Shown here in pieces: positions 23,276 through 35,535 of a stretch of DNA of 64,000 nucleotides (the stretch's first letter is position 1; every line of letters starts with the position of its first letter). Location: NCBI RefSeq assembly GCF_964204645.1, contig NC_134031.1, forward strand, positions 3,703,001-3,767,000, read 5' to 3'. The translations under genes were made by a program, and so were the position numbers. The stretch comes from Tubulanus polymorphus. Lineage: Eukaryota; Nemertea; Palaeonemertea; Tubulaniformes; Tubulanidae. The notes beneath the pieces are model-generated. The model was not told where the DNA came from. It saw nothing but the letters and a program-made list of their open reading frames with translations, and did no database searches.

Positions 23276-23809
23276 ACGCTATCCTTTATTCAGGTCAAGG
23301 TGATGGGAAAGGTTGATTACTGTCGTGCGCGGATTTTTTCCTGACTAACACAAGAAGAAAGTTATTCATCAAATGCAGGCACAATGTGAAAAGAGGTATC
23401 TGCCCAATCAAAGGACATGCCAAAAAACTGTTGCTTATACCTTCAGAGCCAAAGGGATTCGCAACACCCCCAGAAGCCTATTTCATTAATAGACCCTTGA
23501 TTTTAATGACAATCATTTCATCTGGTTGAATATCAAACAGGTTCCACAGATGAGTAACAATTTGATATCTGAAAATGAACTACATGTAATTCAAGTCTTT
23601 GAGTCTAAGGACCCAGAAGCACATAAAATGTATTTTGTGTTTCAGAGTCAAAAGCCAGTAAGCGTTTCTGTTTTTGTGGTTGCGGATTTCTGTACTACTG
23701 TTATTTGGTTAAGTTGTCAATAAACTAATGGCGTTCGATGATAATGGTCCCAAATATGACGACAAAATAAATGAGAGTTTGACTATAGCTGCATTAACAC
23801 TGTTATGTC

Positions 23810-23960
23810 ATCTAGAGTGGTCCAAATTAATTTAGTCCTTTCATGGACGTCTAGTTTATACGTCCACGGTCAGTTCCAATTTGGAACGGACCGAGTATTC
23901 ACGCAGGGAAAAAGTTCATACTATCAACTGGCCCATTCCATTTTAGAATGGACCAAGTTA
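23810..23960. repeat. Dispersed repeat, family C copy
   Basis: Contains CAGTTCCAATTTGGAACGGA and CCATTCCATTTTAGAATGGA, both locally palindromic, and ACGTCCACGGTCAG. These words recur at 430-700 and 59195-59300. No coding capacity. Confidence 0.45.
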
Positions 23961-24044
23961 GACTGACCAGAGATAAATCTCCGCAGTATGCACGAATAAC
24001 AGATTTCAAAATGTTTGAGAACGCACAGGTACTGTTCGGTCTTA

Positions 24045-24990
24045 TTAGCCGCGATCACACGGAGACGATTTGGCCCGGGTCAGACCAGTCAAATTTGCCC
24101 TTGGCCAAACACGCTGGCATAATCGCAGCTTCGGTTGTTTGAAGGTACAATCAAACCGACAGACTAACGACCAATCGCGTGAACACGATGTATTTCAGCT
24201 TAGGCCTATAAGAATGTATAGATTCTCCGCCGTCTTTTTAATTGGCAGCCATTAAACCAGGTGCAAAAACATCGCATTAGATCGCATTGGATCGTGGTGT
24301 TTTTCCTCGTATTGAAACTCATGTTCGGAGTGAAGAACACCCAATAAATGGATAGATATAGATACCCACTCGCCAGAGAGAGTGGAGAGATAGAGCGGAG
24401 AGAGAGCGGAGAGAGAACGAGAAGATCGTGGGAAAATAGAACATCAACTTAAAAACATATACACTCATTCTCTCTTGAACTGACTACGAGTGGCTGCTTG
24501 TAAAAATGACGTACCGACGAAAATCACATCGAAACCATCGAAGAGGTCTGATTTCTACAAATTAGCTACTTAACTATCGTCGAAAAACAAATCACAAATA
24601 CCGGCAGATTTACGATATAAACCACTTCAAACGGGAGAGAAGATTTTTTGCCGAAACCGTGCGAAGAGACGATCTCTTGATCGCGACAGAAAAACTACGT
24701 CGCGAAATAGACGTAGAAATACACGATAAAAGAGAATTACCCTATGAATATAGATTGTGAAGTGTATGTCATAACACCAGATCGGCCATTACTCCCTGAT
24801 TGCTTAAAGTAAAGCGATGATCGCGCGGGGAAGATTTGGTTTCGGGTCAAACTGTTTCGAACCAGACCGGAGTCAAATACGCCCCTTGCCTTAGAGAGCA
24901 CTCACAAGTAAACCACTAACTAGATACTAAAACGCTATCAAAGATGCCGTGGCAAGCGAGGTGAGACACTTCCGGAACAGTTAGCATCAT
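24045..24990. repeat. Two family B copies and a GA-rich patch
   Basis: Copy one (24045-24130) contains CGATCACACGGAGACGATTT then GGCCCGGGTC. Copy two (24815-24990) contains GATTTGGTTTCGGGTCAAAC, AGTAAACCACTAACTAGATA and GGTGAGACACTTCCGGAACA, the last two matching the copy at 61285-61625. Between them, near 24370-24425, is a GAGAGAG-rich stretch. No exon was recognised. Confidence 0.45.
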
Positions 24991-25259
24991 TCGGCATAAG
25001 ACCACAGCTCAAAGATGCGTAGGGCCAGACCCCAAAAATAGTACCTAGAGCAAAGAAAAGGTCCCCCATAAATGTTGCCATAATTCTGCAAATGGGATAG
25101 GTAACGAATTTCGGCTATATGTATGAAATCCATTGGTCCTGAGAGACAGATTGATGATAAATAAGGGATTCCCTGGACTTCTTTTTGCTTGGAGTAAGGG
25201 TACCGAACACAATGGGGGATTCCCTTGTATATTCGGCTCAGATGTACTGGCATACCTGT

Positions 25260-26224
25260 ACTGGGATACCCCTCCTTTCTAAAGGTTTGATTATTTCAAA
25301 AGTTAGGTTGGGTATGTGGGTAAAAACCACTTCAATACGTAGCTAAGATGCTGGCCTATGAGCCATAAGCAGGATTCCCCCTGAATTTACGCGCTTATAT
25401 ATGAACTAAATTCTCGAATTTCTTGTTTTTACTATAGGATATAGAAGATTTTGGAATAGTGGTCTGAGCTCATTCAGCACAGGCCTGGTCGGACGTTTTG
25501 ACCAGGTTACGGACGTCTACACCAACAAACATCTCCGCCATTTCCCAGGTAATAATAAACACCACATCACTCGCCTGCCGATAATAATCGGGCTTTTAAA
25601 GAATGAAAGTGCAATGAAGGGAAGTAGAAATGCTTTTTCATCGCATGGGAAAATATTTTTATCCAACGACATTATCGAGTGCCCACGTCCACGGAAATCC
25701 TGATAATTGTATTTCACGTTTGTTTTCAATAGTCAAGCGTGTGCCGCGCCAGAACGAAAACTAAATGACCCGTTCACGTATACACAACATTCCCACAGAT
25801 ATACAGAAAAAAATAGGGAAGGGAATTGACGTCGTATTAATTTGATTTGCGTGTTGTTGCTATTGACCTGAATTCTACGACTGTTTATAGTCTCCCAATC
25901 AACGACAATTATAGAAAATAATCTTATCTATAAACGGCACGTACATAAACAACTACTTCACAATTGACAATCAATTATATCGACTTCAATGAACATTATG
26001 ATTTTTGAAAAGAGAGTAGTAGTAATGTGAAATGCCCCCCCCCCCCCCGGAAACCTTAGTTTCATTACTCCTATTCTATCATTCAGCTGCCTGATGATAG
26101 CTAGGCCTACCACTCTAGTTATTCCTGTACCAGAGCCCCCATAACAATCCCAAAGTCAGTGTCCCCAAAAACTCTATCAATTGGGACCCCTTCGCTTTCC
26201 CATAACAAATGCCTGGAACCTCCT
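25260..26224. other. Gene-free stretch
   Basis: No coding exon, dispersed family or hairpin recognised. A homopolymer run of about 15 C sits near 26034-26048, a likely polymorphic or error-prone site. Confidence 0.4.
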
Positions 26225-26515
26225 AACTCCCTTATACTAGTAAAGGAGCCTGCTAACACTCCTATACCACCAAGGGGCCTCCTACCACTCTTATAGTAGT
26301 ATAGCATCCAACACTCCTATACCACCAAGGGGCCTCCTACCACTCTTATACTAGTGTAGCATCCAACACTCCTATACCACCAAGGGGCCTCCTACCACTC
26401 TTATAGTAGTATACCATCCAACACTCCTATACCACCAAGGAGCCTCCTACCACTCTTATAGTAGTATAGCATCCAACACTCCTATACCACCAAGGAGCCT
26501 CTAACACTCCTTTAC
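26225..26515. repeat. 55-bp tandem repeat
   Basis: About four full copies plus partial ends of a 55-bp unit beginning CACTCCTATACCACCAAGGG and containing ACTCTTATAGTAGTATAGCA. Two consecutive units start at 26257 and 26312. Units differ by single substitutions (GGGGCC versus GGAGCC). Not coding. Confidence 0.9.
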
Positions 26516-27763
26516 CAACAGAAACTCCTAAACACCCCACATAATTTCACTAGATGATGACTACTATGTTACTAACTTTTATTAGGCCTATAGGCCTACG
26601 CTGAAACACTGTGGTTTCAATAAAAGATTTTTAAAGGCTATCTTCATATTTTCCGTATAAAGCATGCATTTAACGACTTGTTTCACAGAATAGCACAATA
26701 CTATAATCAAATTTAGGCCTATTTACATTATTTATCATCATAATCAGGTGAATTTTGCGCAGCATGAAATACCCTCATGTGCGCGCACCTAAGTGTAGGC
26801 CTTGGCCCACCCTTTTAGAAAGATGGCTTCATGGCTTTTTCCTGATAGGATAGCCTGAATTTTTTCTTTCTGCACAGCCCTAGTATCTACATGAAATTTT
26901 TCATATCAATGATATAGGTACTGATCGAGTACTCGCAATCTAACATTCAAGTTCCAAATAATAGGGAAAACCTGGGCTACAGAGCAAGTTCAAAGTAAAT
27001 GTCTTGAATAGCTCGGGAGGATTGCGAAATATCAACCATAGTGATGGACAATAGGCAACAAGCATAGTATGATGAAATAGTAGGAAATGCTATGCATTGT
27101 GAGATACTTAGTCATAGCGTATATGGCTTCACTGGTGACACCGCTGTCATTTCAAAACATTGTGTCCTGTTGTTTTAACAGGGACCAATTGTTTCTAATT
27201 GCTTTCAGTACATTCGGAGGACAATCAAATATCGTTTAAACAATAGGTTTGAACTCAGAACTATGGAAATATTGATTCACAATGGGTCCAATTCCATAGA
27301 ATTATTAACAGAAAAAAGGATTTAGGATTGAAAATTAACAATTTCAAGAATCAAAACATTTTGTTTTGTTTAAAAAAGCGAACACAGATTTATATTGACC
27401 TCTTAACAAGTTGATATGGGTTTTTCATTAATCTATGGCACTGGGTATCGACACAGAAAAAAGGCTAGGTCAGTAGGATAGTCATCATGATTGTTGATAT
27501 TTAATGGGTTTCAACATCATTAGACCTGATGTTGCAATGGACATATGAATATTTTAGGTAGACATATATTGTTAGTGAATGGTCAGTCAATCCTGACATT
27601 GACATAACGATTAGTTAATTAGGCTTATTGCTAATTAACAAATTTCGATATTAGGCTATTCTGAATCATTAAATTTTAAACCCACATGATTAGTCAGTTA
27701 AGTGACATTATGAAAGATAAATAAAAAGTAGGTTAGAATAGAAAACCATTAGGTGACACCTAC
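26516..27763. other. Gene-free stretch, probable intron of the HS2ST1-like gene
   Basis: AT-rich sequence with no recognisable exon or repeat family. If the exon at 27764-27902 is correctly identified, this and the sequence to its left are intronic on the minus strand. Confidence 0.4.
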
Positions 27764-27902
27764 CTAGACGTATCCTAGCTTCATCCAGCCTCTGTATTTC
27801 TCTCTCGAGATGGAAAATCACGTAGAAAATGAACAGCAAACAAGCGACTCCTGCAAACCAAACGTGCTTAGTCTGCATGCCTCTAACCGATCTTAACAGC
27901 AT
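27764..27902 (-). CDS. HS2ST1: First coding exon of a heparan sulfate 2-O-sulfotransferase-like gene (partial)
   Basis: The exon encodes about 46 residues from the first likely Met (27902; a second Met lies eight codons later): a short basic head, a hydrophobic span (HVWFAGVACLLFIFYVIF) and then HLEREIQRLDEARIRL, ending at the donor CTAG|GTAGGT in phase 1. The signal anchor followed by LExxIQxLxExRxxL matches the start of heparan sulfate 2-O-sulfotransferase, a Golgi type II membrane enzyme that transfers sulfate from PAPS to the 2-O position of iduronate in heparan sulfate. That identification is from recalled family sequence over a short span. The catalytic domain with the PAPS-binding KTASTS-type loop is not seen in this window; its exons would lie to the left on the minus strand, implying a first intron that may exceed 27 kb. 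A different Golgi sulfo- or glycosyltransferase with a similar stem is possible. Confidence 0.6.
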
Positions 27903-28676
27903 CACACCATGTTGACGTCCTGATAACTGTGTGAAGGCGTATAGTAATCCGGTATTTTCAGGAGGATAGGTTTTGACAGTCGAAAAGCGCCAAGTGAACT
28001 GCCATTTCATTCACTATGTAGTAGTAGTATATGAGACGAGATATGAGACATAATAGTAAAAGCGATAATAAGCCTCCCGAAACGGCGAGCAATGATTTGT
28101 TATAGATGAATATAGATCATTCAAATTGAAATCCAAAAATACGATTTCTTTTGAAATACGTATTTTTTATAATCAAGAATGATACTATTTGATAAGTCAT
28201 CTCAAAACTGACGCAAAATCTATATTCTATACTGTTCGACGTTTCGGCAAATAGGTAGTGTTATATACTCACTTACTTCACTCGCTTGCCGTGGGTAGCT
28301 TCTCCGCGTACCAGTGTAGGTTCTCTATTGGCGGAGCAAAAACGCGTAATTTTTTTCCTATCGGATAAAAGCAGCGTAGCCTAATAGACGAAAATACACT
28401 TCGAATTTTTGTCTTCATGTTGTATGAAGACGAAACTAATACATTACATAATTCAGGTTGTGTGGATTTCATTTCGTATAATTTCTATCTGCCAAAATAT
28501 ACAAATAGATCAACCTACAGGTTCACTTTTGCCTTGGCTTGAAGTAACAAACTCCTCAGTGTTAATCTAAAGCCTTTAAAATTGGAGACTGGACAATGCA
28601 ATGTCCCCGAAAACAACTCAAACATGCTGCCTTAGACATCCATAAACAAATTTCAATTTTTTTCTTATTTACAAAA
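27903..28676. other. Intergenic, HS2ST1-like 5' side to ANAPC2 3' end
   Basis: The upstream side of the HS2ST1-like exon continues open on the minus strand for 36 codons to another Met at 28010, probably 5' UTR. The rest holds no recognisable exon. A 64-codon minus frame at 28278-28472 has no motif. Confidence 0.4.
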
Positions 28677-28682
28677 TTTATT
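28677..28682 (-). terminator. ANAPC2 polyadenylation signal
   Basis: AATAAA on the minus strand, 30 bp beyond the ANAPC2 stop codon at 28713, embedded in an AT-rich context. It is the nearest canonical signal and fits a very short 3' UTR. Confidence 0.6.
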
Positions 28683-28712
28683 TATATTACAAAATATATT
28701 TGTACATATTCA

Positions 28713-31700
28713 TTATGATTTAGCCAACCGATAAACACCGCCTGAATAGACAAGTTTTTGTTCTTTTACTTTGCGGTCGAGAAATTCTTTCAATTCGGGA
28801 ATACTGCATTCGGTCGTCGTGGGATTGACGGCGAACATTTTCAACATCGAATGAATTCGGTCTAACGGCAACGATTCTAAATTCGTCAACATTCCGACAA
28901 CGTATGACCAGTAAACCTACGAAACACAAGCGAAAATAATGAATTTGAAATGCTGCAAGTTAAATGAGTTTAAAATGTATAGAGTAAAGGGAGTCTGAAA
29001 AGATAAAATAAAAGTGAGTTCAAGATAAGATAAGACATTTTGAAAAGATGAAATTCAAGTTTAAAATGATAAAAGTGAGATTGAGAAAGCAGTTAAGTGA
29101 GGTTAAAGTAAGATTGAAATGATTGAAGCAAAGTGAGTTTGAAAGGATAATATAACAGTGAGTTTGAGATAACAGTTTAGTCATTTTGAAATGATGAAAT
29201 TCAAGTTTAGAATGATAAAAGTGGAGTTTGAAATTAAAGTTAAGTGAATGAATTTGAGAGAAAAAACTGAAATGAGTATGAAATGATCGTTGATTGAGTC
29301 ATGAAGTTTCTACCTGTAGTTCTTCTTCGCGTTGATCTTCCGACGAGGCCATCGCCGATTCCATTTCATCCTCTTCGAGCGGTATTATATCGTGATGCCT
29401 TCCTTTGTGTTCTTCGATCAGTATGAACGTATCAGCCGATTCCTCTTTCAGTATTCCTTGACTTTGCCAGAATGTGATTTTACGCCGCAATGCCGACACG
29501 GGCATGTGCATCACCGCGCTTAAACCGTCTAACGTCCATTTCTCTGTAAAACATGGAAGGTGATACATTTGTGAACATTTTGTTTCGATCATTACAAATC
29601 CGATGTCAATCAAGGTGAACTATAAACAGTGTTATTTGTGAAATATATATAACGAAATCAAAGTCTCACAATAGATGACTAACAAGAAAGTATTTTCATT
29701 TAACAAAGATTTAACAAAAGTTCTTGGAAAGATTGATTTTTGGAATTTTTTACTCAACAAGAAATTTTCGTTATTTTAATAGATCATGAGAGAAAATTAT
29801 AACTTTAATCAAAACAAGCAGAAACAGCTTATTTGCATGTCTAAACAAATGCTTTGCCAGGTGCTAGGACCGTTTTCAAAGAAAACTCTTTCTCTTGATA
29901 ACAAGTGAAGATCATCTATAATTCACTTGTACCAAGAGCTTCTGTGAGCACTGACCCTGTTCTTGAAAATGCCAGAGTATCGTAGCTTGAACTGGCGACA
30001 CATTGAGATTCAACTTCTTATCTTTCAATTCGATATCAATATTCATCAGACCTAAAACGAGAGAGAATATTAGCGTGAGAACTCCAGAAAGTTTTGTTGT
30101 ATGTTACAAAGTTTGGCTATAGTGAATAAAGTACCCGGTACCTAAATGCGGTTTCCAGCTCAACGATCGATTTCCTTTCAGCATTTCGAATGATTTAGTA
30201 TAGTTTTCAAGCGATGAATTCCACGGCGGTGGAAGCTGCAGTTTCTCTTCACGGAACGTCGGCCAGAATTGCGCCGACAAAACCATTGTGTTTATGGGAA
30301 CCATCTGAAAGTCAAATCACGAGAAATCATGAAATTCAAAATGAAACCAGCCCCAGCCAGTCAGAAAACCAGCCCCAGTTAAGTTAATACTTAATTTAAC
30401 AACTTAATTAAGTTAGCTACCGAATTAAGTCATTTTTTTAATGATAACATGGAACCAACAAAAAAAACTCACATTTTTCAGATCATCAGTTGTATTTTTA
30501 GCTGATTCGTCAGCGATATTGCTATTGATACGCCGCGAGTCTGCCACATCTTTCAACATCACCTCACAGTAGTGCAACTGAGCTTCGCCGAAACGTAACT
30601 TCAGAAGTTCCAGGTAACGAATCTCTTTCTCGGTGTCGTAGCTGAACTGCGTTAGAATGCGATCGGCGAGCAGATTGCGATATTCATTCACGAATAACTC
30701 CTTACTACCGTAAATATTAACGAGCATACTGATAATATCAGATGTTCGTCGACTTTTCGACGTTTTAGCTACAACGAAGAATAACGAGAGCGTTATGAGT
30801 ACCGGTAGTTAGTCTTAAAACAAGCATTGTTTCCCAAGTATTTCATCGGTGGTCTTTCAATTTTCCCAAATGGAAATAGGGCCTTCAAATAATACCAAAT
30901 ACTACAGGGGCGTCAACATTTAGTGGTGAATGGTTGATGAAAATAATTTTCAAGAAAAATTTGGCAACGAAAGATTCCGTTGGGCAAGCAATTCACATCT
31001 TGGAACTATGCTATGTGAAGTGTCAAATGATTTCCCAAATATTTCCCAGATTAGAAAAAAGTCAATTTCACAAATATTTTCAAACCAGGAAATATCATTT
31101 GGATATTCCCAAGTTTTTCATGATTTCCCATTACTGTGGAAACCATAAAGAAGATTTAAGACCATGTGAATAAAGTAAAATCGTGGAACTCACTCGGCCC
31201 CGTATTTACAAACCTGGATCAGCATCCACTGGGTCTGGCATCCAGTTCTCCCAGTCATCGTTTTCGTCGTCGCTGTGGTAACTTTCATCTAGCACGAGGG
31301 GTTGTCCCTTAATGAGTTCGTCGGACAAATCCGAACTTCCGTCTTCTGTTAAACTCGATACGATACATCGAACCGTGTCATCACGATTTCTATCAATCAC
31401 AAAACACACGCAAATCCTCAATAATCCGTAATGATGCAGAATAGATTAATTGATTTCATTTATGTCAGGAAGGCTAATCTCGTACCATGAATGAAAATAG
31501 TAATTCTACATTCAATACTTTAAGTAGGAAAATATTGAATTAATATCTGGGGCGAATGATAATACTAAGGCAATGGGCTCGGTGACAAGCAGAGTCTACT
31601 GTATTCAGGACCCGTCCAGTTCCAACATCCACTAACATACAAATAAAAATGCATCTTTTTTACCTCAATCAAAGCTACTTTTGATAACAGACAGCAAAGC

Positions 31701-34700
31701 CTGTTTGATAGGCGATATGTATGGCTAGATCAGTTGACCAAAATAAGCAATCGTACCTGAGATATTTCCGTACTGGTTCACAGACTAATTCCAACACGAC
31801 TCCCGTATGATCTAATACACGTAGGGCTCGTATAGCGCTGATATAAGCCGTCAATATATCGGATGTATTCACTCCTGCAATAAAACGAATACTGATAATG
31901 TTCTCCTATTCTACTCGGGTTTCGCTCATGATGAAAATTTGGTTCAATTAATAAGTTGTAAGACAAATTGAAGCCAGATGACTGACTTTTATCACACTCG
32001 TAATGTGTTAAATAAGGAAGTCATACCTGGATGAAGAAGCCTTGTTTCTAAAGCCGACTTGAGAGACGTTACCAGTTGACTGCGAAGATCCGTCTTTTCG
32101 AGACACAGTTTCAAATCGACGACGGCCGGCTCCGACTCGGGAAACTCGATGATAACGTTGAACAGTTGATCGATGAGCGAGTTGGCGAACGTCTCGTAGA
32201 GAAAGTGCTGCAGACGACTTTTAAACGAACTGACGTCGATGTCGATTCGACTCGATTGATAAATATGCGAAAACCATCCGATCACTTTTACATCTAACCA
32301 CTGAAAATAAAAACAATTCAGAAACGATCTGATAACATCATCACAGATGTCATTCCTCCATATAAGGAGTTACAAGGAGAACATTTCATATTGCCAGGAA
32401 GCGTCTGAATTTCTTTTATATACATGTATCAATTACTGTAGACTCCTGCTAAATCAGTACTGTTGCTGAATAAAATCAAATCTACCAATAAATTAAATTA
32501 ACAATATGAATAACCGTGTTTAGAAATTAAAACGAGTCTATTAAATCAGTTGCCTGAAATACGAAAAACTCTTTCAAACTCACATTTTCCAAAATTCCAA
32601 CGTAGGAACTTTCGAAGTTTCCTTTACACGTGTTTTCGATATGTTGCGAAATCTGTTTATGACTGATGATTGTAATTGATTCACCACATATTCTCTCCAA
32701 CAATCCAACTTTATTCCTGAAAATTCATTTCGCTAATCTTAATTTACCGGGTAGGCCTAGTGAATTTCTAACATCATTTCTGGTTTTTATTCAACTTACA
32801 GTAGCAGGTTGACTGTGTTGAATTTATCGAGGATTTGTTGACAGTGACATTCGTCGATATCCTGGTAACAGCCGGGACACTGTAACAGGTCAGCCTCCGA
32901 ACCAGTACTAACATCAGCAGCTGTAAAAAGATGGTGCAACATTCAATGTTGTAAGTTAACAAGCTGCCTTCAGTGACAGAGTGGTCTTGGATTCAGTGAT
33001 CTAGATTTCAAATCAAACTGGCTTTTCTCTTGGTGCAGTTATCAATCTTATCTTCCAGAATACCGGTAAATGTATTAGTACTGGTCTCATCTGTAAAGAG
33101 GTCATTTGGGTTTAAATCCTTCTGGTACCACCAGTCTTTGTAGACTAGGGGTAATAGTACCGATGTCATTTGTCTTCAACTAGAGATGACTGATACACAG
33201 TTACAGATATAGGCTAGGAGTAATAATACAAATATTACTTCTCTCCAGGGAGATATGACTGATACGCAGTTACAGATATAGGCTAGGGGTAATAATATAA
33301 ATATCACTTCTCTCCAGGGTGAGATGACTGATACACAGTTACAGATATAGGCTAGGGGTAATAATACAAATATCACTTCTCACCAGGGAGAGATGACTGA
33401 TACACAGTTACAGATATAGGCTAGGGGTAATAATACAAATATCACTTCTCTCCAGGGAGAGATGACTGATACACAGTTACAGATATAGGCTAGGGGTAAT
33501 AATACAAATATTACTTCTCTCCGGGGAGAGATGACTGATACACAGTTACAGATATAGGCTAGGGGTAATAATACAAATATTACTTCTCTCCGGGGAGAGA
33601 TGACTGATACACAGTTACAGATATAGGCTAGGGGTAATAATACAAATATCACTTCTCTCCGGGGAGAGATGACTGATACACAGTTACAGATATTGGCTAG
33701 GGGTAATAATACCAATATCACTTCTCTCCGGGAAGAGATGACTGATACACAGTTACAGATATTGGCTAGGGGTAATAATACCAATATCACTTCTCTCCGG
33801 GAAGAGATGACTGATACACAGTTACAGATATTGGCTAGGGGTAATGATACCAATATCACTTCTCTCCGGGGAGAGATGACTGATACACAGTTACAGATAT
33901 TGGCTAGGGGTAATAATACCAATATCACTTCTCTCCAGGGAGAGATGACTGATACACGGTTACAGATATAGGCCAGGAGTAATTAATGCCAATATCACTT
34001 TAGAGTGAGATGACTGATATGCGGTTACAGATATAGATTAGGGGTGATAATACCAATAGGCCTATCACTTCTGGGGGAGATAACTAGAAGATAACCACCT
34101 TCTAAATGTTTATCTTGATGTTTGAAAACTCTAAATGCTGTGCTGTAAAATTGTTCGACGACATCATCGAAACATTTCGTTGTACAATAAAACATGATCG
34201 CCTTGTAAAATCCTTGCACCTTCTTCGTGACAAAGTCTTCATCTAGAGCGACGGATGAGTCGCCGCGTAAACACCCGCGTATTTTATTCAACATCGGAAT
34301 CCGACGCTGAAATTTCGACAATTGTTCGTAGAGTTTCGAAACGACGTCGTGAAACAGTTCGATGATGTCACCGCCGTCACCACCGCAGCCGGACCGCGAG
34401 TTACGCTCGTGGAAATATATCCAGAAATTCGGGCCGACGTTCGTACGGAGTTCTTGTTGAACAGTTTCGAAAAACCATTCCTCGATGACGTAAGCGAGTC
34501 CTTCGTTTTGTAACAGTTTGACGGAGTTCACAACTTTCTCCTCCGTAAAGTCAAGAAAATCCTGGAATGGAACGGAATTAAAGGAGGGAATGGAAAGAAG
34601 AAAATTCTGTAATTTCTCCTAAATCTTCTTTAAATTGTTTTGTAATGAATCAAATGTTTACAATACCTTGTTAGGATCTAAACTCGATTCAATACTGGCC

Positions 34701-34714
34701 CAAGCCTCGTCCAT
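28713..34714 (-). CDS. ANAPC2: Anaphase-promoting complex subunit 2 (APC2), 12 exons, complete
   Basis: This is the cullin-like scaffold of the APC/C ubiquitin ligase; with the RING subunit APC11 it forms the catalytic core that drives cyclin B and securin destruction. Coding exons, 5' to 3' on the minus strand: 34714-34667, 34561-34099, 32920-32800, 32716-32584, 32300-32027, 31874-31757, 31389-31214, 30768-30473, 30304-30142, 30051-29956, 29543-29314, 28916-28713. All junctions are GT-AG and phases agree, giving 2322 nt and 773 residues (human about 822). Diagnostic blocks are LKLCLEKTDLRSQLVTSLKS with ALETRLLHPG, WMPDPVDADPG, the cullin-homology ELLKLRFGEAQLHYCEVMLK followed by DVADSRRIN, and the C-terminal winged helix with ending QKLVYSGGVYRLAKS. 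The N terminus is shorter than in human. Intron 2 holds a large 69-bp repeat array. The gene is head-to-head with RNF26, start codons about 820 bp apart. Confidence 0.97.
33140..34085. repeat. 69-bp tandem array in ANAPC2 intron 2
   Basis: About 13 copies of a 69-bp unit starting AGAGATGACTGATACACAGT and containing GGCTAGGGGTAATAATACAA. Neighbouring units start at 33389 and 33458. The unit is 23 codons long, so frames persist: on the minus strand 182 codons (33380-33928) of a Val/Leu/Ile/Cys-rich repeat, and on the plus strand 100 codons (33669-33971) of TDTQLQILARGNNTNITSLR-type repeats. Left-hand units differ by a TTG to TAG change that closes the plus frame. The array lies wholly between ANAPC2 exons 2 and 3. 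Confidence 0.92.
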
Positions 34715-35535
34715 TGCAGATATTCGATGGTTGATCCGATTTTTTAAATGAATTTGAGACTTGAAAAAAAAATTTCGATTTATTCTAGGCTGCGACCTTG
34801 AGATTGACAATCCATTTGCTGTATTGAATTGAATTGAATTGCTGTAACCGAAGGTGGCCCTGGCGGTCGTCCTGACGCCGGGTTTCTGACGGTTCTTGGC
34901 GGTGACTGACGGTATTCAGTATGCCCGGCGGATGCTGATAGGGGGCAGCACATTCCGGTAGAGTATGGATGATTGTTTGGTTTTTGACAATGTCTGTCAA
35001 TATAGGCAGGAAATGTGCTCTATTTAAAATGATGATTGATTCCTGAAATGTGAAAAGAAAAAGGGTAATTAGATATCGACCGCGTTAATTATTGCTCATT
35101 GATAATTAGTTTCTCTCTGGGCTGCAGCCTGTCTGCTCTGCTGAGTGTTACTGTTGGCTCTCCTATAGTCCTATACCGGTATGTATTTGTACTGGTGGTA
35201 GGTGATTTAGTCTTCTGACCTGATACCGATCCTACCTTCTGGCTCTGGGCCTTAGAATTGTCTTCTAAGCAGTTACTAGGAAAATGCCGTTGGTGGTATT
35301 CTAAGAATCGAACAGGCTTTTCGTAAGATGGATATTTTCCTGCCCTAGAGTAAATTACACAAAAGAAATAATGGGTCATTTCCAAAAAACCTTTTGGAAC
35401 TATGGTAGAGAGTTGTAAACCCTATGCTTTGTGACTGGTGTAGAAAACTCATTTTTCTTGTCACTACTTTTCAGAACTGGACCCGCTGACCTTGACCTCT
35501 CACCTTTAACAGTGGCAGACGCGATGTAGAAAGTA
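34715..35535. promoter_or_regulatory. Head-to-head intergenic region, ANAPC2 / RNF26
   Basis: About 820 bp separate the divergent start codons, so the promoters of both genes must lie here unless a 5' UTR intron extends further. No clear TATA box stands out. Open frames of 71, 98 and 77 codons on the minus strand show no domains and I treat them as chance. Confidence 0.55.

Noticed and set aside
33380-33928. 182-codon minus frame as a membrane repeat protein
   Set aside because: It is an intronic 69-bp array; the frame stays open because units are 23 codons, and the other strand is open too. Kept only as a finding.
35089-35385. 98-codon minus frame between ANAPC2 and RNF26 as an upstream ANAPC2 exon
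   Set aside because: ANAPC2 already has a fitting start (MDEAWASIE) at 34714 with a clean donor, and this frame shows no similarity to APC2.
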